64,000 nucleotides of DNA from Bacteroides caccae (GTDB lineage: Bacteria; Bacteroidota; Bacteroidia; Bacteroidales; Bacteroidaceae): NCBI RefSeq assembly GCF_002222615.2, contig NZ_CP022412.2, positions 4,464,001 to 4,528,000 of the forward strand. Direction: 5' to 3'. Position numbers and translations under genes: made by a program. Positions 57,419 through 64,000 of this stretch are shown piece after piece (positions within the stretch are counted from its first letter, which is position 1; each line of letters starts with the position of its first letter). The notes under the pieces were generated by a model. The model ran no database searches, had not been told where the DNA came from, and saw only the letters and a list, made by a program, of their open reading frames with translations.

Positions 57419-57574
57419 TTACTTCTTCAATACCCCAAGAGCTTCAGCAGCATCTTCCTTTGCAATCTGCATACAGCGAGCGGCATACTCTGATGTCATT
57501 AACTGTATTGAACCTGAACGTTGTTACATTTCTACGAAATCTGCGACACGTTTTTTCAATTCTTCTGTGATCAT
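57419..57574 (-). pseudogene. Small gene split by an in-frame stop
   Basis: Starts MITEELKKRVADFVEM, reaches TAA at 57524-57526 as codon 17, then continues in the same frame with QRSGSIQLMTSEYAARCMQI and so on to a second stop at 57419. Apart from that one stop it would be a 51-residue helical protein. It lies 36 bp after the cupin gene. Function unknown. Confidence 0.45.
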
Positions 57575-57610
57575 AATAAACTATTGATTAAAAGGATTAT
57601 AATACGATTG

Positions 57611-58231
57611 TTAAATTATTTGCTGTTCTTTCATTACTCTCTCTACATCCTCAATAGGTACATTGAGCATACGTGAGACATACAGAGGGGAGAAAGCATC
57701 CATGGAACCCGACTGGCGCTCCATGCCAATCAAGTACTCGATATTTTTCTTCAAGTCACCGATTGAGATAAAAGGAGCCGAAGAATTAGAAGAAGCCAAT
57801 TCAAGTTGATCTAATGAGGATGAAGCCTGCCTTGTCTGGTACTCTTCAAGAGTTTCACTTCCATCTTCTCCATATTTGCCGTCTTTCGCCTCGTAAATGA
57901 CACAAGGCTCAACCACTTCTACAGTATGCCAAGCACCCTGAGGAACTACGCAACCGAAATTTCCCTTTGTTGGATCAAGATGAGTACGTTCAGTCTCGTT
58001 TCCTTGGTCGTCATAGAAGATCTCGTCTAATTTTCCAACGAGTAAGAGAACATTCTCATTACTCATTGGATGACGGTGAATAGGTACAACTGTTCCTGGC
58101 AACATAGCATTAAGCATACGCTGCCCTCCATCATTTGGGCTTGTACGCAAGTCATAGTTCATGCGCTTGCGTTCGCTTGACTCCGCTTGAATAAAAAGAT
58201 AATCAAGCAAATCTTTGTTAATTTCTGTCAT
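57611..58231 (-). CDS. WbuC-type cupin-fold metalloprotein
   Basis: 206 residues. The N-terminal 140 form a cupin: metal-binding IHRHPMSNENVLLLVGKLDEIFYD, then CVVPQGAWHTVEVVEP. This matches WbuC-like proteins found in O-antigen and capsule loci. A C-terminal extension of about 65 residues, after a Ser-rich linker, is helical. The enzymatic role of WbuC proteins is not settled; isomerase or sugar-modification functions have been suggested for related cupins. It follows the PIG-L gene by about 100 bp. Confidence 0.75.
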   Translation of the reverse strand: MTEINKDLLDYLFIQAESSERKRMNYDLRTSPNDGGQRMLNAMLPGTVVPIHRHPMSNENVLLLVGKLDEIFYDDQGNETERTHLDPTKGNFGCVVPQGAWHTVEVVEPCVIYEAKDGKYGEDGSETLEEYQTRQASSSLDQLELASSNSSAPFISIGDLKKNIEYLIGMERQSGSMDAFSPLYVSRMLNVPIEDVERVMKEQQII

Positions 58232-58334
58232 ATCTTGTCTTGTCGGTCTTTTGTGGCCAGAACAAGTAGCTTACAAATTTCCAAATAGACCCGAAGAAAA
58301 TCTTCATGGTAAAATAAAGTTAGTTTTCAGAAAA

Positions 58335-59012
58335 TTAATATGCTCGGAGTACGACTTCAAACGCCTCGGCATAGTTCATGCCCCACTGACCACCACGCAT
58401 AGCAGCGAGACCAGTGATGTACTCAGCCGAACGAGGATGTGGATATGGACGCATCACGCCACGGTACATCGAGAGCGCCTTAATCTTTGCCTCGACACCC
58501 TCCTTACCCACCTCTACATAACAGTTAGGGTTGAAGGTATTCATCGCGTTGTTTATCTTCCATTCCGTACATGAAGGCACCTCCATATACCAGAACTCCT
58601 TCACGCGCTTCACCTCTGGACGACGCTGGAAGAGGCGGATAGCCTCCTGACATGCCATCGAGGTCTGCAGATGGTCGTTGTTCGTGTCCGCAGGATGGTG
58701 AGTGATGATCACATCCGGCTCACTCTCCTTGATGGCAGCCTCGATGAACTGCACCAGCTTCAGATGAGGCACCGTATTCATCTGGATGTTAGGGAACGTT
58801 CCCTCATAGATTCTGTTCACACCAAGGAACTTGTTAGAGGCATTAGTATCATCCTCCAGTTCATTATCCTCCGGACGAAAAGCACGAGCCTTCGCTTCGG
58901 TACACATGATGCACACATCCACAGTATGGCCCTCACGTGCCCACTTCCACATCGACGCGCCAGCGCCAAGAGTCTCATCATCAGGATGAGCTACTACAAG
59001 TAAGTATTTCAT
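58335..59012 (-). CDS. PIG-L family N-acetyl-sugar deacetylase, copy 1
   Basis: 225 residues. The N-terminal zinc-site motif AHPDDE and the second motif THHPADTNNDH are intact. The family removes acetyl groups from GlcNAc-type sugars in lipid, mycothiol and bacillithiol pathways and probably acts on capsule precursors here. It is highly similar along its whole length to copy 2 at 59674 but has a more GC-rich codon use. It lies 6 bp after the sugar-transferase gene. The exact substrate is unknown. Confidence 0.85.
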   Translation of the reverse strand: MKYLLVVAHPDDETLGAGASMWKWAREGHTVDVCIMCTEAKARAFRPEDNELEDDTNASNKFLGVNRIYEGTFPNIQMNTVPHLKLVQFIEAAIKESEPDVIITHHPADTNNDHLQTSMACQEAIRLFQRRPEVKRVKEFWYMEVPSCTEWKINNAMNTFNPNCYVEVGKEGVEAKIKALSMYRGVMRPYPHPRSAEYITGLAAMRGGQWGMNYAEAFEVVLRAY

Positions 59013-59018
59013 ATTATT

Positions 59019-59672
59019 TTATACCGTTTTTGAATAATCAACCAATTTTTCATGCATCCACTGTGGATACTTGCCACATGCAGTATAGAGGATAGCCAAT
59101 ATAGTCCAGATAATCAACTTGATGTCACCAAAGAACGAAGCGTGCTTCACGTAATACATATCCAACTTCAGACGGATAGGCAGCACCTTCTCGTTATATT
59201 CCTCCTCATCGGGGAACTGATCGCCATAGATGTAATCCCACAGACTAGACTGAGAAGTCAGACCGCATGGAACGGTAGCAGCAATCGCATTCGCGCCACC
59301 ACGGGTAATGTCCACCTGATCAACAGCTGCAGGACGAGGGCCCACAATTGACATCGTTCCATTCAGGATGTTCATCAACTGAGGCAACTCATCAATCTTC
59401 AACCTGCGCATGATCTTACCCCACCAGAAGATTCGATCCTGATCTGGACGAAGTGAAGCCTCATTTGCCCCACGAGCCACACGCATCGATCGGAACTTCC
59501 ACATCTTGAACTTCTTATTGTCCTTACCCACACGGTTAGCGAAATAGAACAGCGGTCCCCAATCGCTAATCAATGTAGCAATAATCGAGAACAGCCAAAT
59601 GGGTGAAGTACCGATGATACCAATCAATGCACACGTGAAGTCGAACACGCGCTTAACAATTCTGTACACCAT
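59019..59672 (-). CDS. Initiating sugar-1-phosphate transferase (bacterial sugar transferase family)
   Basis: 217 residues. An N-terminal membrane segment (about 10-35) is followed by the family core: KMWKFRSM with the Arg-rich motif, LKIDELPQLMNILNGTMSIVGPRP, and a C-terminal hydrophobic stretch. It transfers the first sugar phosphate to undecaprenyl phosphate and so starts capsule repeat-unit assembly at the inner membrane. At this short length it is the monotopic PglC/WbaP-core type. It sits between two PIG-L paralogs with 1 and 6 bp gaps, so deacetylation probably concerns the first sugar. Confidence 0.9.
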   Translation of the reverse strand: MVYRIVKRVFDFTCALIGIIGTSPIWLFSIIATLISDWGPLFYFANRVGKDNKKFKMWKFRSMRVARGANEASLRPDQDRIFWWGKIMRRLKIDELPQLMNILNGTMSIVGPRPAAVDQVDITRGGANAIAATVPCGLTSQSSLWDYIYGDQFPDEEEYNEKVLPIRLKLDMYYVKHASFFGDIKLIIWTILAILYTACGKYPQWMHEKLVDYSKTV

Positions 59673-59673
59673 A

Positions 59674-60351
59674 TCAATAAAGTCTTACTACAGTTTCAAA
59701 CGCCTCAGCATAATTGCAGCCCCATTCCGACCCACGGATAGCAGCCAGTCCAATAATATACTCATTGCTACGAGGATGCGGATAAGGACGCATCACACCA
59801 CGATACATGCTTAATGCCTTGCACTTAGCCTCAGCACCTTCCAAGCCTACCTCAACGTATATATTTGGACGGAACGAGTTCATAGCATTGTTTATCTTCC
59901 ACTCTGTACAACTCGGAACCTCCATGTACCAAAACTCTTTAACCCTCTTAACCTCAGGTCTGCGTTGAAATAAACGGATTGCCTCCTGACATGCCATAGA
60001 AATCTGAAGATGATCATTATTGGTATCAGCAGGATGATGTGTAATAATGATATCTGGCTCACTCTCTTTAATAGCCGACTCAATGAACTGCACCAACTTG
60101 AGATGTGGTACAGTATTCATCTCAATATTAGGGAACGTTTCTTTGTAAATTTTATTCACTCCTAGGAACTTGTTCGATGTATTCATATCGTCTTCCAACT
60201 CATTGTCCTCCGGACGGAAGACACGCGCCTTCGCCTCCGTGCACATAATACACACGTCAACAGTATTACCATTATGGGACCACTTATACATAGATGCACC
60301 AGCACCCAATGTTTCATCATCAGAATGAGCTACTACTAAAAGATATTTCAT
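59674..60351 (-). CDS. PIG-L family N-acetyl-sugar deacetylase, copy 2
   Basis: 225 residues from the ATG at 60351; an upstream ATG at 60435 falls in the neighbouring pseudogene and adds a non-family extension. Same length as copy 1 and colinear with it, including the second motif THHPADTNNDH. The first motif reads AHSDDE, with Ser replacing Pro, but the His and Asp zinc ligands remain. The codons are more AT-rich than in copy 1. It lies 1 bp upstream of the sugar-transferase gene. Confidence 0.82.
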   Translation of the reverse strand: MKYLLVVAHSDDETLGAGASMYKWSHNGNTVDVCIMCTEAKARVFRPEDNELEDDMNTSNKFLGVNKIYKETFPNIEMNTVPHLKLVQFIESAIKESEPDIIITHHPADTNNDHLQISMACQEAIRLFQRRPEVKRVKEFWYMEVPSCTEWKINNAMNSFRPNIYVEVGLEGAEAKCKALSMYRGVMRPYPHPRSNEYIIGLAAIRGSEWGCNYAEAFETVVRLY

Positions 60352-60431
60352 AAATTTATTGGATTTACTAAAAACAATTAGCCAAACACATCCATTTTTG
60401 ACTTTTACAGTTTGTAGCAGGTAGGATTTAT

Positions 60432-60940
60432 TCACAAAAAGCTCATCATACCCGCATATAAATTCTTTATTTCGAACTCAGCTACCAACACTTTATGACC
60501 ACTTAATTTTCTACTATCCACAACCTTAATTGATGTAGGTGTAATTCTTCTGAAGTCATAATCGTTTCAGAACAATAGAAGATGTGATCTATACAGAGCC
60601 TCAGCCATTTATACTTGTAGGTAACACCATAACCACAGCCATTCTCCCCACCAAGAAAGATATGCGAGTGCAAGAAGTCATTCATGTCACCCATTACAAT
60701 AGGGGGGAATTTTATTATATCCAGTTGGCTACACATCAGTTTTATCTCTCGCAGACTTTTCTCTTGGCTTTATTTATATCCTGACTAATATCTTCTCCAT
60801 CTTCTGAGCTCTCTTCTTCAGTTTCCTCAATACCTTTGTCCACCTTATTACTGCTTACTAAATGGCACATAAACAACCGTACATACCCACTTCCAATTTT
60901 TATCTCACATCTGTGTATCAAACTCCAACCAAAGAGTGGA
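60432..60940 (-). pseudogene. Decayed endonuclease/exonuclease/phosphatase-family gene
   Basis: Pieces of one family appear in order but in different frames. A YVRLFMCHLVSSN segment lies near 60890, then an Asp/Glu-rich helix around 60800. FPPIVMGDMNDF with GYGVTYKYKWLRLCIDHIF lies near 60600-60700, and a C-terminal GHKVLVAEFEI lies near 60460. At least two frameshifts (near 60550 and 60750) separate them. The upstream boundary is approximate. The rest of the gap to 61203 shows nothing else I can support. Confidence 0.65.
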
Positions 60941-61203
60941 TATTAAAAGTCTGAACTCTAAGATTATAATCGTTATTACTAGCAAATAGATAAAAGCAAT
61001 TACCTCATTATGGGCATTCAGATATACCGAAAAAAGGTAATAGCACAACAGTAGATAAGAGCAAACATATCATTTCTCCGCATAATCCCCCTCTCACTCC
61101 TTTCAAATATGCAACTAAAACATAGTAACTACGTAGTACCCTCATCAGCACTAATAACGGCCTAAGTAATGTAAAAATATGTGATCCATTTTTGTCATGG
61201 AGG

Positions 61204-62079
61204 TTACTTCATAGTTTTCCTAATATCCAGTCCCTTGATTGATTCTTCAAAAGAAACCAACTGATAATCGAAATCATACTTGCTCATTTCTTGAACGTAA
61301 TACGAATCTGCGAACATCTTGCATATCGGCTTTAAGAACATAGCACTCAACCATACCAATGGATTGAAGATTCGGCTAATCCAAATTTTATGACCATGTT
61401 CCTTGGCAAACTGACGCACAATCTCGACTGTATCTGAGTATTCCGCATTTTGGGGAAAGAATGTTCCTACCATTTCACGCAAGACACATTGCTTTACAAA
61501 TTCTGCAAGATTATCCACATACAACATAGAACGCTTATTGTGCCAAGCTGGGAAGATAGGGGTCTTTGTAGCCAACCATCCGAGACGAGGAAGATTTCCC
61601 TTGTTTCCAACACCATAAATCATTGGTGGACGCAAGATGCACACTTTGAAAGTGGAACAATCCAACTTATTCAAACCGATTTCAGCTTGCAGCTTGCTGT
61701 CACCATAGAAGTCATTAGGGCATGGCTTTGTGTCCATAGTTTTTATATCACCTTTCAGCGATTTAGAAGCCTTATACACAATACCGCTACTCATAAAGAT
61801 AAACTGCTTAACACCATGTTCTTTTGCCCATATTGCGATCTCTACTGTAAGGTCAGTATTCACCCTATAGTAAAGAGACTTCATCTCTGGTTTTGGATCA
61901 ACGTGAGCAATACCAGCTACATGAAAAACTGCATCATACTTCGTAAAATCAGTAGTCTTCCATACACCATTCATCGTGTCAACAGTATCCACCTGAAATT
62001 CCTCAGGTGTTTTCATCAACCACTTTTCTATACTAGTACCAACAAAACTGTTGGCTCCAGTAATCAATACTTTTTTCAT
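61204..62079 (-). CDS. NAD-dependent epimerase/reductase (extended SDR), capsule sugar
   Basis: 291 residues. Rossmann motif LITGANSFVGTSIE and catalytic YGDSK (YxxxK), with FIFMSSGIVYK as the Ser segment. The short length and C-terminus fit the reductase/epimerase branch found beside initiating transferases in capsule and O-antigen loci (the WbpV/QuiD or WcaG-like group). It would reduce or epimerise a nucleotide-linked sugar, but the exact step cannot be read. Six bases separate it from the ATP-grasp gene upstream. Confidence 0.78.
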   Translation of the reverse strand: MKKVLITGANSFVGTSIEKWLMKTPEEFQVDTVDTMNGVWKTTDFTKYDAVFHVAGIAHVDPKPEMKSLYYRVNTDLTVEIAIWAKEHGVKQFIFMSSGIVYKASKSLKGDIKTMDTKPCPNDFYGDSKLQAEIGLNKLDCSTFKVCILRPPMIYGVGNKGNLPRLGWLATKTPIFPAWHNKRSMLYVDNLAEFVKQCVLREMVGTFFPQNAEYSDTVEIVRQFAKEHGHKIWISRIFNPLVWLSAMFLKPICKMFADSYYVQEMSKYDFDYQLVSFEESIKGLDIRKTMK

Positions 62080-62085
62080 ATTCGT

Positions 62086-63252
62086 TTATCTTTTTACACC
62101 CGATTTTGCCTTACGAAACTCCGAATCCATCTGCTTCTTGAAGTTCCCCCAACTTCCCATAAGGAAAGCCTTAAAGTCACCACAAATCCAATCTTGATAA
62201 TACAAATCTTTACCAAAAAACTTGAACCAAGATGGTGTTGTTCTGAAACGGTTATGACTTTTGAGAAACCAAAGCACATCAAAGCCCAAATGACGTAACC
62301 TCTTGCCACTCTCATACTTATACTCACGTAATGGTTTGCCTACAGTCATATCCGCAATCATAGTTGCATAGTCCATTCCGCTCTTAAAAGCCGAACGTAC
62401 ACATGCCGGAATTCGAGGGTTGATTTCCATGATTAGTAACTGCTTCGTCTGCGGGTCCTCAATCAGGTCAAAGTCAGCAAACCCAACCCAACCAATCGTT
62501 TTCAAGACTTTACCACAAATAGTAGCAATCTCCGGATCGTCAATTGTCACGTTACAGCAACTCGATCCACCATTTACAGGATAATACCTTTGCTTCCAAA
62601 TCACAGATGAATATGCCACATCACCTTTTATATCAGTCATAATCTGCACCTTCACCTGTCTGCCCCCCTCCTTTATAAACTGTTGCAGATGACAGTTTCC
62701 ATAACCAGCATGTATCTCGGGATATACATTCTTCAGTTCCTCAAAGTTATTCACCAAGATCATTCCTCTGCCACCACTCGTCAAGTTTGGCTTCAATAGT
62801 CCGGGATAAAAAAAATCTTTCAAAATATCTTCCGAACAACAATCCCATCCCTTCAAGTCAACAGTTTTCGGACACGGAAAACCATTCTTCTGACACACAT
62901 GCATCAGGTTATTCTTATCATAACCCTTCTCAAAAATCTCCCTCGAAGGCATCATTACCCCCGTCAATTTCTGTAGTTCCTCTTTATGGAAACTCATAAA
63001 CTCTGCCGAAGTATCACTAGTCGGAATCAACACATCAAACTTATGTTCCTTTAGAAACTTGAGCATAAACTCCGCATATTCCTTCTTGTTGCTATTCACA
63101 CCCAGATATCGTTCATCGGCAAACTTCGTGTGATAACCATATTCATTCTTATCGTCACAGATTACTGCTACCTCATACCCACTTTTCTTCAGGCATTCTG
63201 CTATCGCCATAGCATGAGCAGCACCTCCGTCTAATATCAAAACTTTCTTCAT
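62086..63252 (-). CDS. ATP-grasp ligase of the capsule locus
   Basis: 388 residues. An N-terminal pre-ATP-grasp fold (MKKVLILDGGAAHAMAIAECL) is followed by the ATP-grasp core: LLKPNLTSGGRGMI is the nucleotide loop, and FADFDLIEDPQTKQLLIMEINPRIPACVRSA supplies the metal-binding Asp/Glu and NPR motif. Such carbamoyl-phosphate-synthase-like enzymes join a carboxylate to an amine with ATP. In this setting it may attach an amino acid or other acid to an amino sugar set free by the PIG-L enzymes. That is inference. Confidence 0.8.
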   Translation of the reverse strand: MKKVLILDGGAAHAMAIAECLKKSGYEVAVICDDKNEYGYHTKFADERYLGVNSNKKEYAEFMLKFLKEHKFDVLIPTSDTSAEFMSFHKEELQKLTGVMMPSREIFEKGYDKNNLMHVCQKNGFPCPKTVDLKGWDCCSEDILKDFFYPGLLKPNLTSGGRGMILVNNFEELKNVYPEIHAGYGNCHLQQFIKEGGRQVKVQIMTDIKGDVAYSSVIWKQRYYPVNGGSSCCNVTIDDPEIATICGKVLKTIGWVGFADFDLIEDPQTKQLLIMEINPRIPACVRSAFKSGMDYATMIADMTVGKPLREYKYESGKRLRHLGFDVLWFLKSHNRFRTTPSWFKFFGKDLYYQDWICGDFKAFLMGSWGNFKKQMDSEFRKAKSGVKR

Positions 63253-63282
63253 ATAGAACCTTTCTTACTTTCTATACATTCC

Positions 63283-63864
63283 TTACTTTGCATCAGCACC
63301 ATCTCTATACTTCAGCACTTTTGCAGGCACACCACCAACAATAGCATATGGAGGCACATCCTTATTTACCACAGCACCAGCAGCTATGACAGCACCTTTA
63401 CCGATGGTTACACCAGAGAGTATAATACTACCACCACCAACCCACACATCATCTTCCACTACAATAGGAGCATCCATATAGTCCTGCTCCTTGGTCGGAA
63501 CATCTGTTGTGTAGAGCCCATGATTAAAAGCCATGAACATCACGTTCACACCTGTATGCACATAGTTACCGATGGTAATACTACCATTGGGACCTTTTCC
63601 TGGCTGAAGCAGGTTGTTATGGTTGATCAGACAGTTATCACCTATCTTCACATTCTGACCGTAACGGATAATAGCCGTTGGATGAACATTGGTATTCTTA
63701 CCCACCTTCATATACCTTCTGTCACTTGCCATGTTTATCACTTGGTAAGCCCAAAGGTTCAGTCGCCATTTCCAGAAAGTAGACGAAAGCAACGTGTAAA
63801 TTATTTCTTTTACACGCTCGCCCCTTGATGGTTTTACATATTTATATCTCTGTGGTTCAAACAT
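63283..63864 (-). CDS. Left-handed beta-helix acetyltransferase
   Basis: 193 residues. Hexapeptide repeats run from about residue 52 to 175 (VGKNTNVHPTAIIRYGQNVKIGDNCLI, VEDDVWVGGGSIILSGVTIGKGAVIAAGAV) and end in the typical VPPYAIVGGVPAKVLKYR. The catalytic His is probably in AFNHGLY. An acetyl-CoA-dependent O- or N-acetyltransferase acting on a capsule sugar is the likely role. It lies 30 bp upstream of the ATP-grasp gene. Confidence 0.85.
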   Translation of the reverse strand: MFEPQRYKYVKPSRGERVKEIIYTLLSSTFWKWRLNLWAYQVINMASDRRYMKVGKNTNVHPTAIIRYGQNVKIGDNCLINHNNLLQPGKGPNGSITIGNYVHTGVNVMFMAFNHGLYTTDVPTKEQDYMDAPIVVEDDVWVGGGSIILSGVTIGKGAVIAAGAVVNKDVPPYAIVGGVPAKVLKYRDGADAK

Positions 63865-63876
63865 ATAGTATATTGT

Positions 63877-64000
63877 TTACTGTTTGAATAAATCTTCGTC
63901 TTTGAATTTCTTTCTGTCTGCTTTAATGGCATCATCATCACGCCTGTCTTTAGAGCGGTCTTTCGACACCCATGTAAACATACGCAATACTTCCTCGAAA
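63877..64000 (-). CDS. 3' end of an upstream capsule-locus gene
   Basis: An open frame runs from the window edge to TAA at 63877 and encodes a Lys/Arg/Asp-rich C-terminus (VSKDRSKDRRDDDAIKADRK then KFKDEDLFKQ). It is only 12 bp before the acetyltransferase start, so the two are co-transcribed. Too little is visible to identify it. Confidence 0.6.
   Translation of the reverse strand, partial: FEEVLRMFTWVSKDRSKDRRDDDAIKADRKKFKDEDLFKQ

Overview
The window looks like chromosomal DNA of a gut Bacteroides species. The evidence is the SusC/SusD pair, TonB-dependent receptors, many surface lipoproteins, Bacteroides-type promoters (TAnnTTTG at -7), a methylmalonyl-CoA mutase pair with a full vitamin B12 uptake locus, the fused fucose-salvage enzyme Fkp, and the start of a capsular polysaccharide (CPS) locus. 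I see no tRNA, rRNA, CRISPR array, insertion sequence or phage. I cannot name the species from the sequence alone.

Layout. 1-3540: an M20 peptidase (5' end outside the window), a bile salt hydrolase/penicillin V acylase-type amidase and a SUMF1-domain protein. 3673-11127: a minus-strand operon of a TIG/NHL lipoprotein, SusC, SusD and a DUF1735-type lipoprotein, with no glycan-degrading enzyme. 11128-12112: gene-free, very AT-rich, holding a promoter between two inverted 23-bp sites; I propose it as an invertible phase switch for the Sus-type operon. 12113-20436: DNA topoisomerase III, MutB/MutA and an AspT/YidE-type transporter. 20531-23975: a cytidylate-kinase-like protein and an outer-membrane beta-barrel protein. 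24227-33513: the B12 locus. A minus-strand operon (BtuB, BtuG, a PKD lipoprotein and a second BtuG-like propeller) sits behind a cobalamin riboswitch, and a divergent btuF-btuC-btuD ABC transporter has no room for one. 33698-41516: a small Cys-rich protein, an RND efflux operon and a MATE pump. 41622-50070: lysS, gpsA, pgi, a small lipoprotein, a HAD phosphatase and fkp.

50374-64000: the promoter-distal part of a CPS locus on the minus strand. Read in transcription order it has an acetyltransferase, an ATP-grasp ligase, an NAD-dependent epimerase/reductase, a decayed endonuclease/exonuclease/phosphatase-family gene, two PIG-L deacetylases flanking an initiating sugar-phosphate transferase, a WbuC-type cupin, a scar of broken genes, gmd, fcl, wza, wzc and a last gene whose C-terminal half resembles a degenerate serine-recombinase domain.

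How the genes fit together. BtuB, BtuG and BtuFCD would supply the cobalamin that MutAB needs for the succinate/propionate route. Gmd-Fcl (de novo) and Fkp (salvage) both feed GDP-fucose to the capsule. The PIG-L, ATP-grasp and acetyltransferase genes suggest that an amino sugar in the capsule is de-acetylated and re-decorated. The most unusual items are the candidate invertible promoter, the two BtuG-like propellers in one riboswitch-controlled operon, and the recombinase-like gene at the end of the capsule operon.
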